Shown here: positions 13,711 through 22,136 of the stretch, one piece after another | Numbering within the stretch: position 1 is the first letter of the stretch | How the letters are laid out: every line of letters starts with the position of its first letter | Origin: Anaerolineales bacterium | GTDB taxonomy: Bacteria > Chloroflexota > Anaerolineae > B4-G1 > DUEL01 | Length of the DNA stretch: 31,678 nucleotides | Assembly: GCA_015662065.1 (NCBI GenBank) | Contig: DQUX01000229.1 | Coordinates: 1-31,678, forward strand | Direction: 5' to 3' | Made by a program: the position numbers and the translations under genes | Notes under the pieces: model-generated | Database searches by the model: none | Seen by the model: the letters and a program-made list of their open reading frames with translations, nothing else | What the model was told of the DNA's origin: nothing

Positions 13711-14385
13711 TTGAAAGGGATTCTGGGCAAAAAGGTCGGGATGACCCAAATCTTCGACGAGCGGGGGGAGGCGATCCCGGTGACCGTCATCGAGGCCGGG
13801 CCCTGTTGGGTCACTCAGGTCAAGACGGTGGAACGGGATGGCTACAGCGCGGTCCAACTGGGATTTGAGGAGGCTAAGCTTACCCGGTTGACCCGGGGGC
13901 AGTTGGGCCACCTGGGGCTGCTCAAAGTGGACGAGGCCCACCCGCGCCGGCGGATGCTGGAGAATCCGGTGCCGCCCCTGCGTTACCTCCGCGAGTTCCG
14001 GGTCAAACCGGAGGAGGTTCCCTCGGAGGGGGAGCAGATCACCGTCGATGTCTTCGAGGTGGGGGATCGGGTGGATGTGGTCGGCACCTCGAAGGGGCGG
14101 GGGTTCGCCGGGGTCATCAAGCGGCACAACTTCAGGCGTCAGCCCAAGACCCACGGTCAGTCCGACCGGGAGCGGGCGCCGGGCTCCATCGGTGCCACCA
14201 CCACTCCCGGCCGGGTCTGGAAGGGGACGCGGATGGCCGGGAGGATGGGGGGGCGTCGGGTGACAGCGCAGAACCTGGAGGTGGTGCTGGTGGACCCCGA
14301 GCGGAATCTCCTGGCGGTGCGGGGGGCTGTCCCCGGCCCCAGGGGCGGGCTGGTGATGGTGAAGCGGGCCCGCAAGCAGGGCTAG
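13711..14385 (+). CDS. rplC: 50S ribosomal protein L3 (uL3)
   Basis: The 224-residue L3 starts MKGILGKKVGMTQIF and contains GTSKGRGFAGVIKRHNF and the HGQSDRERAPGSIG loop that reaches the peptidyl-transferase region. The start is a TTG at 13711, fixed by the conserved first residues and by GGGAGGAG about 8 bases upstream. A 118-base spacer filled with repeats separates it from rpsJ, the longest gap within the S10-type block. Confidence 0.97.
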   Translation: MKGILGKKVGMTQIFDERGEAIPVTVIEAGPCWVTQVKTVERDGYSAVQLGFEEAKLTRLTRGQLGHLGLLKVDEAHPRRRMLENPVPPLRYLREFRVKPEEVPSEGEQITVDVFEVGDRVDVVGTSKGRGFAGVIKRHNFRRQPKTHGQSDRERAPGSIGATTTPGRVWKGTRMAGRMGGRRVTAQNLEVVLVDPERNLLAVRGAVPGPRGGLVMVKRARKQG

Positions 14386-14407
14386 GGTGGATCGGGAGGA
14401 TGTGAGG

Positions 14408-15028
14408 ATGGTTGTTCCCGTTCGGAACATGGTTGGGGAGCAGGTGGATGAGATCGAGCTGCCGCCCGACATCTTCGAGGCTCCGGTCAATGTGTCGTTG
14501 ATGCACCAGGCCCTGGTGCGGCAACTGGCGAACGCCCGCCTGGGCACGCACAAGACCAAGAGCCGGGGTGAGGTGAACCGGACCAAGGCGAAGTGGTATC
14601 GGCAGAAGGGGACGGGACGGGCCCGGCACGGCAGTCGCAACGCCCCGATCTTCGTCGGCGGCGGCGTCGCCCACGGCCCCAGGCCGCGCAGCTACGGGAA
14701 GCGGATGCCGCGCAAGATGCGGCGGGCCGCCCTGCGCAGCGCTCTCTCCGTCAAGGCGGCGGAGGGGCAGATCGTGGTGCTGGATCGGTTGGAGATGGAA
14801 GCGCCCAGGGCCAAGGAGATGGTGGCTATGCTGAGGGGTCTGGGCGTGAACGGGAGCGCGTTGATCCTGCTGCCGGGGCCGAACGAACCGGTGGAGAAAT
14901 CGGCGCGCAATCTGCCGGGAGTAAAGACCCTGCGGGCCAGCTACCTGAACGTCCGGGATCTCCTGAAGTACGAGAAGGTCCTGATGCCTCTGGGCGCGCT
15001 GCAGGTCATCGAATCCATTCTAGGGTAG
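14408..15028 (+). CDS. rplD: 50S ribosomal protein L4 (uL4)
   Basis: The 206-residue L4 carries the loop that lines the exit tunnel, QKGTGRARHGSRNAP followed by GGGVAHGPRPRSY. L4 represses the S10 operon in E. coli. ATG 14408 is preferred because GGGAGGA lies 7 bases upstream; an in-frame GTG at 14387 would add seven residues. Confidence 0.97.
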   Translation: MVVPVRNMVGEQVDEIELPPDIFEAPVNVSLMHQALVRQLANARLGTHKTKSRGEVNRTKAKWYRQKGTGRARHGSRNAPIFVGGGVAHGPRPRSYGKRMPRKMRRAALRSALSVKAAEGQIVVLDRLEMEAPRAKEMVAMLRGLGVNGSALILLPGPNEPVEKSARNLPGVKTLRASYLNVRDLLKYEKVLMPLGALQVIESILG

Positions 15029-15032
15029 TGCC

Positions 15033-15326
15033 ATGCATCTATACGAGGTGATCAAGCGCCCCATCATCACGGAGAAGACCCAGTACCTGGCCGAGGCCAA
15101 CCGACAGTACACCTTTGAGGTGGACCGGCGGGCCAACAAGGTTCAGGTAAAGCGGGCTGTGGAAACGATCTACGGGGTGAGGGTAACGGCGGTGAACATC
15201 ATGAACATGCCGGCCAAGGCCGCCAAGCGGTGGGGACGCCGCCGGGTGGTGCGCCGACCGGTGTGGAAGAAGGCCGTGGTGACGCTGGCCGAGGGGGATA
15301 AGATCCCGGTGTTCGAGGGAGGCTAA
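15033..15326 (+). CDS. rplW: 50S ribosomal protein L23 (uL23)
   Basis: The 97-residue L23 has the typical YEVIKRPIITEKT start and the TFEVDRRANKVQVKRAVE block. It sits at the tunnel exit and docks trigger factor and SRP. It starts four bases after rplD and ends one base before rplB, indicating translational coupling. Confidence 0.97.
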   Translation: MHLYEVIKRPIITEKTQYLAEANRQYTFEVDRRANKVQVKRAVETIYGVRVTAVNIMNMPAKAAKRWGRRRVVRRPVWKKAVVTLAEGDKIPVFEGG

Positions 15327-15327
15327 G

Positions 15328-16164
15328 GTGGGAGTCAAGGTCTATAAGCCGACGTCGCCGGGCCGGCGCGGGATGACCGGCTCGACCTTTGAGGAGATCA
15401 CCAGGACGGAGCCGGAGCGAAGCCTGGTGGTACCCGTGCGCAGGAAGGGGGGCCGGAACGTTCAGGGACGGATCACGGTCCGCCATCGGGGTGGGGGACA
15501 CAAGCGGTTGTACCGCTTGATCGATTTCAAGCGGGATAAGCAAGGCATCCCGGCCCGGGTGGCCTCCATTGAGTATGATCCCAATCGCTCGGCCCGGATC
15601 GCGCTGCTGGTCTACGCCGATGGGGAGAAGCGGTATATCATCGCCCCCCTGGGGTTGAAGGTGGGGGATAAGGTGATGAGCGGCCCCGGGGCGGAGATCC
15701 GGGTGGGGAACGCGCTGCCGCTGGAACGGATGCCCCTGGGTACAATGATCCACAATATCGAGCTGTATCCGGGGCGGGGCGGCCAACTGGTGCGGGCTGC
15801 CGGGACGTCGGCCCAGTTGCTGGCGAAGGAAGGGGATTACGCGACGATCCGGCTGCCCAGCGGGGAGGTTCGGCTGGTCCGCAAGGAGTGCATGGCCACC
15901 ATCGGTCAGGTGGGGAACGTGGATCATGGCAACATCAAGCTGGGCAAGGCCGGACGGAAGCGGTGGCTGGGGCGGCGGCCCCACGTGCGTGGCTCGGCGA
16001 TGAGCCCGCGAGATCACCCGCACGGCGGCGGCGAGGGTCGGACGCCCATCGGGTTGCCCGGACCGAAGAGTCCGTGGGGTAAGCCTACGTTGGGGAAGAA
16101 GACACGGCGCAACAAGGCCACGGATAAGTACATCGTCCGGCGGCGGGGTGCCCGGCGGCGGTAG
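15328..16164 (+). CDS. rplB: 50S ribosomal protein L2 (uL2)
   Basis: The 278-residue L2 is of normal length. It is needed for subunit association and peptidyl-transferase activity. It shows ITVRHRGGGHKR and the nearly universal DHPHGGGEGR near residue 230. The start is GTG 15328, one base after the rplW stop, with GGGAGG upstream. Confidence 0.98.
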   Translation: MGVKVYKPTSPGRRGMTGSTFEEITRTEPERSLVVPVRRKGGRNVQGRITVRHRGGGHKRLYRLIDFKRDKQGIPARVASIEYDPNRSARIALLVYADGEKRYIIAPLGLKVGDKVMSGPGAEIRVGNALPLERMPLGTMIHNIELYPGRGGQLVRAAGTSAQLLAKEGDYATIRLPSGEVRLVRKECMATIGQVGNVDHGNIKLGKAGRKRWLGRRPHVRGSAMSPRDHPHGGGEGRTPIGLPGPKSPWGKPTLGKKTRRNKATDKYIVRRRGARRR

Positions 16165-16197
16165 ACTCGGATCGGTCTGGATGTCGGGGGAGGTGAG

Positions 16198-16485
16198 ATG
16201 TCGCGGTCGTTGAAAAAAGGCCCGTACGTAGATCCGAAGCTGTTGCGGAGGATCGAGGAGATGAACCGAGAGGGGAAGAAGCGGGTGATCCGCACCTGGT
16301 CGCGGGATTCGACCATCTTCCCCCAGATGGTGGGGCACACCATCGCCGTCCACGACGGAAGGCGGCATGTGCCGATCTACATCACCGAGAACATGGTCGG
16401 CCACAAGCTGGGAGAGTTCGCCCCCACCCGGACCTTCCGGGGGCATATCGTGAAGGAGAAGAGGGGAAAGGTCCGCAGGAGATAG
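16198..16485 (+). CDS. rpsS: 30S ribosomal protein S19 (uS19)
   Basis: The 95-residue S19 begins MSRSLKKGPYVD and has the conserved IRTWSRDSTIFPQMVGHTIAVHDG core and LGEFAPTRTF. It binds the 30S head with S13. ATG 16198 is preceded by GGGGGAGGTG. Confidence 0.98.
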   Translation: MSRSLKKGPYVDPKLLRRIEEMNREGKKRVIRTWSRDSTIFPQMVGHTIAVHDGRRHVPIYITENMVGHKLGEFAPTRTFRGHIVKEKRGKVRRR

Positions 16486-16507
16486 CGGCGAGGCGGAGGA
16501 GCGAGAC

Positions 16508-16861
16508 ATGGAAGTTCGCGCGCAGGCGAGACATGTGCCGATGTCGGCGCGGAAGGTGCGTCGGGTCATTGATCAGGTGCGGGGAATGGACGTGGAGCCG
16601 GCCCTGGAGGTCCTGCGGTTTCTGCCCCACGCCGCGGCCCGCCCGGTGGAGAAGCTGATCCGCTCCGCCGTCGCCAATGCGGAGGAGAACATCGGCCTTT
16701 CCCGGGAGAACCTGTACATCGCTCACATCGTCGCCGATGAGGGGCCGGGGGTGTCGCCCGGCAAGGGACGGCGACCTCGCTTTGGTGGGCGGGGGCGGTA
16801 TCGCCCCATCCGTAAGCGCTCCTCCCACATCACGGTGGTGTTGGACGAGCGGGTAGAATAA
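16508..16861 (+). CDS. rplV: 50S ribosomal protein L22 (uL22)
   Basis: The 117-residue L22 has MSARKVRRVIDQVRG, the IRSAVANAEEN helix and a GRGRYRPIRKRSSHI tunnel hairpin. This hairpin, with that of L4, forms the exit-tunnel constriction where macrolide resistance changes occur in other bacteria; nothing here looks altered. Confidence 0.97.
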   Translation: MEVRAQARHVPMSARKVRRVIDQVRGMDVEPALEVLRFLPHAAARPVEKLIRSAVANAEENIGLSRENLYIAHIVADEGPGVSPGKGRRPRFGGRGRYRPIRKRSSHITVVLDERVE

Positions 16862-16874
16862 GAGGAGGACGGAC

Positions 16875-17534
16875 TTGGGACGCAAGGTTCACCCCTATGG
16901 TTTCCGGCTTAAGGTCATCCGGGATTGGCAGGCGCGCTGGTATGCCGAGGGCCAGGAGTACAGTGACCTTCTGCACGAGGATCTGGAGATCCGGGACCTG
17001 ATCGAGCGGGAGTTGGTGAACGCCGGTGTCTCTCGTGTCGAGATCGAGCGTTTCCCCAACCAGGTCCAGGTGATCATCTGGACCGCCCGGCCGGGGATCG
17101 TCATCGGCCGCAAGGGGGTCGCGGTGAAGGCCCTCCGGCGGGACCTGGAGAAGATGACCGGCAAGAAGGTGCACGTGGACGTACAGGAGATCGAGCGGCC
17201 GGAGCTGGACGCACGGCTGGTGGCTCAGAACGTCGTGGCGCAGTTGGAGCGCCGCATCTCCCACGGGCGGGCGATGAAGCGAGCCCTCCAGCAGGCGATG
17301 CGGGCTGGCGCTCAGGGCATCAAGGTGATGTGCAAGGGTCGCCTCGGCGGGGCGGAGATGGCCCGGGCGGTCTGGATGCGAGAGGGCCGGGTGCCCCTGC
17401 AGACCCTGCGGGCGGACATTGACTACGCCCAGGAGGAGGCCTATACCACCTACGGCCGGATCGGGGTGAAGGTGTGGATCTACAAGGGCGAGGTGTTGCC
17501 CGAGACGAAAGAAGAGGAGCCCTTCATCGTCTAG
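16875..17534 (+). CDS. rpsC: 30S ribosomal protein S3 (uS3)
   Basis: The 219-residue S3 begins MGRKVHPYGFRL and has a type II KH motif GIVIGRKG around residues 75-82, with the C-terminal block GRLGGAEMARA. It forms part of the mRNA entry site. The start is TTG 16875, set by the conserved N-terminus and AGGAGGA upstream. Confidence 0.97.
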   Translation: MGRKVHPYGFRLKVIRDWQARWYAEGQEYSDLLHEDLEIRDLIERELVNAGVSRVEIERFPNQVQVIIWTARPGIVIGRKGVAVKALRRDLEKMTGKKVHVDVQEIERPELDARLVAQNVVAQLERRISHGRAMKRALQQAMRAGAQGIKVMCKGRLGGAEMARAVWMREGRVPLQTLRADIDYAQEEAYTTYGRIGVKVWIYKGEVLPETKEEEPFIV

Positions 17535-17560
17535 TGGCCTCGCCGCAAGGGGGATGACCG

Positions 17561-17983
17561 ATGTTGATGCCAAAGCGGGTCAAGTACCGGAAGCAGTTTC
17601 GTGGGCGTATGAAGGGGAAAGCCGGCCGGGGGACCGAGGTGGCCTTCGGGGATTACGGCCTGCAGGCGCTGGAGCCGGCCTGGATCACCAGCCGCCAGAT
17701 CGAGGCGGCCCGGCGGGCCATCGTCCGCCACGTTCGGCGGCGCGGCAAGTACTGGATCCGCATCTTCCCGGATAAGCCGGTCACCGCTAAGCCGGCGGAG
17801 ACCCGGATGGGAAAGGGGAAGGGGGCGGTGGATCACTGGGTGGCGGTGGTGAAGCCCGGCCGCATCCTCTTCGAGCTGGCTGGCGTCTCCAAGGAGCAGG
17901 CTCGGGAGGCGATGCGGTTGGCGGCGCACAAGCTGCCCATCAAATGCCAGTTCGTGGTGCGCCACGAGGCAACGGGGGAGTAG
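17561..17983 (+). CDS. rplP: 50S ribosomal protein L16 (uL16)
   Basis: The 140-residue L16 begins MLMPKRVKYRKQFRG and keeps GDYGLQALEP, ITSRQIEAARRAI, RIFPDKPVTAKPAETRMGKGKG and WVAVVKPG. It helps place A-site tRNA on the large subunit. ATG 17561 follows GGGGGATG. Confidence 0.98.
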   Translation: MLMPKRVKYRKQFRGRMKGKAGRGTEVAFGDYGLQALEPAWITSRQIEAARRAIVRHVRRRGKYWIRIFPDKPVTAKPAETRMGKGKGAVDHWVAVVKPGRILFELAGVSKEQAREAMRLAAHKLPIKCQFVVRHEATGE

Positions 17984-17984
17984 G

Positions 17985-18200
17985 ATGCTGGCAAGGGAAC
18001 TTCGCCTTCTGAGGGATGAGGAACTCCGCGGCCGACTGGATGAGGCGTATCGGGAGCTGTTCAATCTCCGGCAGGATTGGTACATGGGTCGGTTGGAGGA
18101 CAACAACCGGATCACCGCGGTCAAGCGGGATATCGCCCGGATCAAGACGATCCTGCGGGAGCGGGAGTTAGCGAGGATGGTGGAAGGAGGCGCGCGGTGA
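17985..18200 (+). CDS. rpmC: 50S ribosomal protein L29 (uL29)
   Basis: The 71-residue, highly helical L29 has the family core ELFNLRQDWYMGRLEDNNRI followed by VKRDIARIKTILRER. It lies beside L23 at the tunnel exit. It starts one base after the rplP stop and overlaps rpsQ by the four bases GTGA. Confidence 0.95.
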   Translation: MLARELRLLRDEELRGRLDEAYRELFNLRQDWYMGRLEDNNRITAVKRDIARIKTILRERELARMVEGGAR

Positions 18201-18469
18201 GGGGGCGTCGGAATCGGCTGGTTGGGCGCGTCGTCAGTGATAGGATGCAGAAAACGGTCGTGGTGATGGTCGAACGGACCCGCCGCCACCCCCGGTATGG
18301 GAAGGTGGTGACGGTGCGGAAGAAGTTCTACGCCCACGATGAGAAGAACGAGTGTCGGGTGGGCGACCGGGTGCGCATCGTCGAATCTCGGCCCCTCAGC
18401 CGGACGAAGCGGTGGGTGGTGGAGGAGATCCTCGAGCGGGTCGAGGTGCCCGGGGAGGTGGCCGCATGA
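18197..18469 (+). CDS. rpsQ: 30S ribosomal protein S17 (uS17)
   Basis: The 90-residue S17 shows the OB-fold sequence GRVVSDRMQKTVVV and the HPRYGKVV block. The GTG at 18197 overlaps the rpmC stop and has AAGGAGG 6-7 bases upstream. The stop is shared with the rplN start (ATGA), so L29, S17 and L14 appear translationally coupled. Confidence 0.96.
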   Translation: MRGRRNRLVGRVVSDRMQKTVVVMVERTRRHPRYGKVVTVRKKFYAHDEKNECRVGDRVRIVESRPLSRTKRWVVEEILERVEVPGEVAA

Positions 18470-18837
18470 TCCAGCAGGAATCCCGCCTGCGCGTGGCCGA
18501 CAACACGGGCGCGAGGGAGATCCTCTGCATTCGCGTTCTGGGTGGGTCGAAGCGGCGGTACGGTGGGGTAGGGGATGTCATCGTGGCCACTGTCAAGCAG
18601 GCCGTTCCGAACTCGCCGGTCAAGAAAGGGGAGATCGTCCGGGCGGTGATCGTCCGCACCGCCAAGGAGTACACCCGCCCCGACGGCTCGGCCATTCGCT
18701 TCGACGACAACGCTGCCGTGCTGCTGGATTCCAGCGGGGTCAACCCGCGGGGCACCCGCATCTTTGGGCCGGTAGCGCGAGAGCTGCGGGAAAAAGGATT
18801 TATGAAGATCATCTCCCTGGCCCCCGAGGTGTTGTAG
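18466..18837 (+). CDS. rplN: 50S ribosomal protein L14 (uL14)
   Basis: The 123-residue L14 begins MIQQESRLRVADNTGAR and has the GDVIVATVKQAVP and FDDNAAVLL blocks; length is normal. It forms an inter-subunit bridge. Its stop codon lies at the start of a small hairpin (18836-18850). Confidence 0.98.
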   Translation: MIQQESRLRVADNTGAREILCIRVLGGSKRRYGGVGDVIVATVKQAVPNSPVKKGEIVRAVIVRTAKEYTRPDGSAIRFDDNAAVLLDSSGVNPRGTRIFGPVARELREKGFMKIISLAPEVL

Positions 18838-18850
18838 GGCGCATCGCCCT
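18836..18850 (+). repeat. GC hairpin overlapping the rplN stop
   Basis: AGGGCG (18836-18841) and CGCCCT (18845-18850) pair around a CAT loop. It resembles the GC-arm hairpins at 26042-26089 and 28699-28718, but the loop is shorter. Confidence 0.4.
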
Positions 18851-18885
18851 CGCTTTCCAAGGGCCGGGGTGCAAGGAGCAGGATT

Positions 18886-19212
18886 GTGGGCATCCGGATC
18901 AAGAGAGGAGACGCGGTGGAGGTCATCACGGGCGAGGACCGGGGAGTGCGGGGCAAGGTCTTGCGCATCATCCCCAAGAAGGAGCGGGTGGTGGTCTCCG
19001 GCGTGAACGTTGTCAAGAAGCACCAGCGTCCGGTCCGGGCCGGGCGTGGCGAGGTGCAGGCGGGCATCATCGAGTTCGAGGCTCCCATTCACCTCTCGAA
19101 CGTCATGCTGGTCTGCCCCCACTGCAACGCCCGCACGCGGGTCGGTTTTAGCGTCGGGGAGGACGGGCGCAAGGTGCGCGTGTGCAAGAAATGTGAGCGG
19201 GCGATAGACTAG
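18886..19212 (+). CDS. rplX: 50S ribosomal protein L24 (uL24)
   Basis: The 108-residue L24 starts MGIRIKRGDAVEVITGEDRG, a KOW motif. Near the C-terminus it has a CPHC...CKKC pair of cysteines typical of many bacterial L24 proteins. GTG 18886 has AAGGAG about 9 bases upstream. It initiates 50S assembly. Confidence 0.97.
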   Translation: MGIRIKRGDAVEVITGEDRGVRGKVLRIIPKKERVVVSGVNVVKKHQRPVRAGRGEVQAGIIEFEAPIHLSNVMLVCPHCNARTRVGFSVGEDGRKVRVCKKCERAID

Positions 19213-19237
19213 CCCGGGAGGGTACGGAGTAAGGGGA

Positions 19238-19780
19238 ATGCAGCGATTGCAGACGCTCTATCGAGAACAGGTCCGCCCAACCATGATGAAGGAGTTTGGC
19301 TACCGGAACATCATGGAGGTACCGACGGTCCAGAAGATCGTCGTCAACATCGGGATGGGGGAGGCGCTGGACAACCCGAAGGCGCTGGACTACGCGGTGC
19401 AGGACCTGATGACGATCACCGGGCAGCGGCCGGTGGTCACCCGAGCCCGTAAGTCTATCGCAGGGTTCAAGTTGCGGGCCGGTCGGGCCATCGGCGTCAA
19501 GGTGACCCTGCGCGGGGAACGAATGTGGGCCTTTCTGGACCGGCTGTGCAACGTGGCGTTGCCTCGCCAGCGGGACTTCCGGGGGGTGCCGGATTCCTTT
19601 GACGGACGCGGTAACTACACGCTGGGGCTGCGGGAGCAACTGGCCTTCCCCGAGGTGGACTACGATCAGATCGACAAGATTCGGGGGATGGAGGTCTCCA
19701 TCGTCACCACGGCGAAGACCGACGAGGAGGGGCGGCGGCTGTTGGAGCTCTTAGGGATGCCGTTCCGCCGGGGGAGTTAG
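19238..19780 (+). CDS. rplE: 50S ribosomal protein L5 (uL5)
   Basis: The 180-residue L5 has VPTVQKIVVNIGMGEA, the TRARKSIAGFKLR loop, and GNYTLGLREQLAFPEV. It binds 5S rRNA and contacts P-site tRNA. ATG 19238 follows AAGGGGA. Confidence 0.98.
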   Translation: MQRLQTLYREQVRPTMMKEFGYRNIMEVPTVQKIVVNIGMGEALDNPKALDYAVQDLMTITGQRPVVTRARKSIAGFKLRAGRAIGVKVTLRGERMWAFLDRLCNVALPRQRDFRGVPDSFDGRGNYTLGLREQLAFPEVDYDQIDKIRGMEVSIVTTAKTDEEGRRLLELLGMPFRRGS

Positions 19781-19791
19781 CGGAGGAGAGT

Positions 19792-19974
19792 ATGACGAGG
19801 AAGTGCCTTCCTGTTCGGGAGACCAGGCGGAAGTACAAGGTGCGGGTGCGCAATCGGTGCAAGCGGTGTGGTCGCCCGCGTGGCTACTACCGGCGTTTTC
19901 AGTTGTGTCGGATATGCTTAAGGGAGCTGGCGCTGGAGGGAAAGATCCCCGGCGTCGTGAAATCCAGTTGGTAG
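19792..19974 (+). CDS. rpsZ: 30S ribosomal protein S14, zinc-binding type Z (uS14)
   Basis: The 60-residue protein is the short S14 with a CxxC...CxxC zinc site (RCKRCGRPRGYYRRFQLCRIC) and the usual end GKIPGVVKSSW. This form is typical of Gram-positive, Thermus and Chloroflexota genomes; a zinc-free paralogue elsewhere is possible. GGAGGAG precedes the ATG. Confidence 0.97.
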   Translation: MTRKCLPVRETRRKYKVRVRNRCKRCGRPRGYYRRFQLCRICLRELALEGKIPGVVKSSW

Positions 19975-19990
19975 GAATGGGGATGGGCCG

Positions 19991-20404
19991 ATGACTGTGA
20001 CAGATCCGATCGCTGACATGCTGACGCGCATCCGGAACGCCATCGCGGTGGGGCATCCTATGGTGACGATGCCCTCATCCAAGATGAAGGTCGCGATCGC
20101 GCGGATTTTGAAGGAAGAGGGGTATATCGAGGACTACCAGGTGGTGGAGTACGGTGAGCAGCCGCGCTATCGCCTGGTGGTTCGCCTGAAGTACGTGGGC
20201 GAGCGGAGGGATCGCCGGCCCGTCATCACCGGCCTCAAGCGGGTGAGCAAGCCGGGCCGCCGGGTCTACACCCGCGCGAAGGATATCCCCTGGGTGCGGA
20301 GCGGCATGGGCATCGCCATCCTAACCACTCCCAAGGGAGTGCTCACCGGGCAACAGGCCCGCCGCCTGGGGGTCGGCGGCGAGGTTCTGTGCTACATTTG
20401 GTAG
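19991..20404 (+). CDS. rpsH: 30S ribosomal protein S8 (uS8)
   Basis: The 137-residue S8 begins with TDPIADMLTRIRNA and ends with the conserved GIAILTTPKGVLTGQQARRLGVGGEVLCYIW region. It binds helix 21 of 16S rRNA and in E. coli represses the spc operon; no copy of that RNA site was identified. Confidence 0.98.
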   Translation: MTVTDPIADMLTRIRNAIAVGHPMVTMPSSKMKVAIARILKEEGYIEDYQVVEYGEQPRYRLVVRLKYVGERRDRRPVITGLKRVSKPGRRVYTRAKDIPWVRSGMGIAILTTPKGVLTGQQARRLGVGGEVLCYIW

Positions 20405-20427
20405 GCGGACGGCGAGGGAGGTGAGAC

Positions 20428-20970
20428 GTGTCGCGGATTGGTCGTATGCCGATCCCTGTGCCCGAAGGGGTGACGGTGGACATTCAAGGAAGCCGGGTGA
20501 CGGTTCGGGGCCCCAAGGGGGAGCTGACCCGCACCTTCGACCCGGCGATGCGGATCGAGTTGGAGGATAATGTCCTGCGGGTCTTCCGGCCGACGGACGA
20601 GCGGAGGCACAAGGCCCTGCACGGGCTGACCCGCGCTCTGCTGGCGAACATGGTCACCGGTGTCTCCGAGGGTTTCCAGAAGAGGCTGGAGATTCACGGC
20701 GTCGGCTACCGGGCCGACCTCCAGCCCGATGGCAGTCTGGTGATGCATCTGGGTTTTTCCCATTCGGTGCACGTCCGGCCGCCGGAGGGGATCACCTTTG
20801 AGGTGGACTCCCGCACCCGGGTGATCACTGTGCAGGGGATCGACAAGGAACGGGTGGGGCAGGTGGCCGCGGAGATTCGCGCGTGGCGTCCACCGGAGCC
20901 CTACCGGGGCAAGGGTATCCGCTATGTCGGCGAGCGGGTGCGCCGCAAGGCGGGCAAGACCGGTGCGTAG
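20428..20970 (+). CDS. rplF: 50S ribosomal protein L6 (uL6)
   Basis: The 180-residue L6 begins SRIGRMPIPVPEGV and has RLEIHGVGYRA and the C-terminal EPYRGKGIRYVGE. Start GTG 20428 has GGGAGGTG upstream. It lies near the sarcin-ricin loop where elongation-factor GTPases bind. Confidence 0.98.
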   Translation: MSRIGRMPIPVPEGVTVDIQGSRVTVRGPKGELTRTFDPAMRIELEDNVLRVFRPTDERRHKALHGLTRALLANMVTGVSEGFQKRLEIHGVGYRADLQPDGSLVMHLGFSHSVHVRPPEGITFEVDSRTRVITVQGIDKERVGQVAAEIRAWRPPEPYRGKGIRYVGERVRRKAGKTGA

Positions 20971-20983
20971 GAGTAGATGGCGG

Positions 20984-21349
20984 ATGGGTGAGAAGGAACG
21001 TCGTCTGGGACGGTTGCGTCGGCACAGGCATGTGCGCAAGAGGGTGGTCGGCACGCCTGAGCGGCCGCGTCTGAATGTCTTCCGCAGCCTGCGGCATATC
21101 TACGCCCAGGTGATCGACGACAGCCAGGGCCATACGCTGGCCGCCGCGTCCACGCTGGACCCGGAGGTGCGCGGGCAGTTGGACGGGCTGACGAAGGTGG
21201 AGCAGGCACGGGTGGTGGGGAAGGTCCTGGCCGCCCGCGCCCTCCAGAAGGGTGTGACCCGGGTGGTCTTCGACCGAGGCGGGTATAAGTACCACGGCCG
21301 GGTGAAGGCCCTGGCGGAGGCTGCCCGAGAAGAGGGGTTGGATTTCTAG
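20984..21349 (+). CDS. rplR: 50S ribosomal protein L18 (uL18)
   Basis: The 121-residue, 5S rRNA-binding L18 has GTPERPRLNVFRS, QVIDD and FDRGGYKYHGRVKALAEAAREEGL. ATG 20984 is chosen by homologue length; the longer frame overlapping rplF has no support. GGAG is about 10 bases upstream. Confidence 0.96.
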   Translation: MGEKERRLGRLRRHRHVRKRVVGTPERPRLNVFRSLRHIYAQVIDDSQGHTLAAASTLDPEVRGQLDGLTKVEQARVVGKVLAARALQKGVTRVVFDRGGYKYHGRVKALAEAAREEGLDF

Positions 21350-21393
21350 ATCGAGGCGGGTTGCCAACCTGCCCTTTCGGCGACGGAGGCGGA

Positions 21394-21930
21394 ATGAGCA
21401 CCAATCTGCGGGACCGTGAGGTATTCGAGGAACGGGAGGAGCTGGACGAGCGGGTCGTTGACATCGCGCGGGTGGCTAAGGTGGTCAAGGGCGGTCGCCG
21501 GTTCGCCTTCCGGGTTGTGGCCGTGGTCGGCGACAACAACGGCCGCGTGGGGATCGGCCTGGGGAAGGCGCGCTCCGTGCCGGACGCGATCCGCAAGGCG
21601 ACGGAGCGGGCGCGGGCCACGATGCAATCGGTCCCCCTGGTCGGGCGGACGATCCCCCACGAGGTGGTCGGGCGCTGCGGCGGGGCGCGGGTGCTGATCA
21701 AGCCGGCCTCCCCCGGCACCGGCGTCATCGCCGGCGGCGGGGTGAGGGCCGTCCTGGAGGCGGCCGGCGTCTACGACGTGCTCACCAAGTCTCTGGGCAG
21801 TGCCAACATTGTCAACGTCGTCAAGGCGACGATGGATGGGTTGCAGCAGCTACGGCGGGTCGAGGACGTGGCGCGGGAGCGAGGGGTCCCCGAGGCCCGG
21901 GTGATGCCCTTCTGGAGGCGGGGAGGATGA
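21394..21930 (+). CDS. rpsE: 30S ribosomal protein S5 (uS5)
   Basis: The 178-residue S5 has VVKGGRRFAFRVVAVVGD, GRVGIGLGKA and PASPGTGVIAGG. It affects translational accuracy and mRNA entry. ATG 21394 has a GGAGG just upstream; a longer TTG-started frame is less likely. It overlaps rpmD by ATGA. Confidence 0.97.
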   Translation: MSTNLRDREVFEEREELDERVVDIARVAKVVKGGRRFAFRVVAVVGDNNGRVGIGLGKARSVPDAIRKATERARATMQSVPLVGRTIPHEVVGRCGGARVLIKPASPGTGVIAGGGVRAVLEAAGVYDVLTKSLGSANIVNVVKATMDGLQQLRRVEDVARERGVPEARVMPFWRRGG

Positions 21931-22136
21931 GCGCGCGGAGGAAGAAGAAGCGGAAGGTCCTGCGTATCACGTTGACCAAGAGCCCCATCGGCTACTCGGA
22001 GCGACAGAAGCGGACGGTGCGGGCGTTGGGCCTCCGCCGGATGCATCAGACGGTGGAGCAGGCGGATACGCCCGTCATCCGGGGGATGGTGGCGAAGGTC
22101 CAACATTTGGTAAAGGTAGAAGAGGTCGAAGCATGA
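21927..22136 (+). CDS. rpmD: 50S ribosomal protein L30 (uL30)
   Basis: The 69-residue L30 has LRITLTKSPIGYSERQKRTVRALGL, the family core. It carries about ten extra residues, mainly a basic N-terminal run SARRKKKRK. It overlaps rpsE at its start and rplO at its stop by four bases each. Confidence 0.95.
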   Translation: MSARRKKKRKVLRITLTKSPIGYSERQKRTVRALGLRRMHQTVEQADTPVIRGMVAKVQHLVKVEEVEA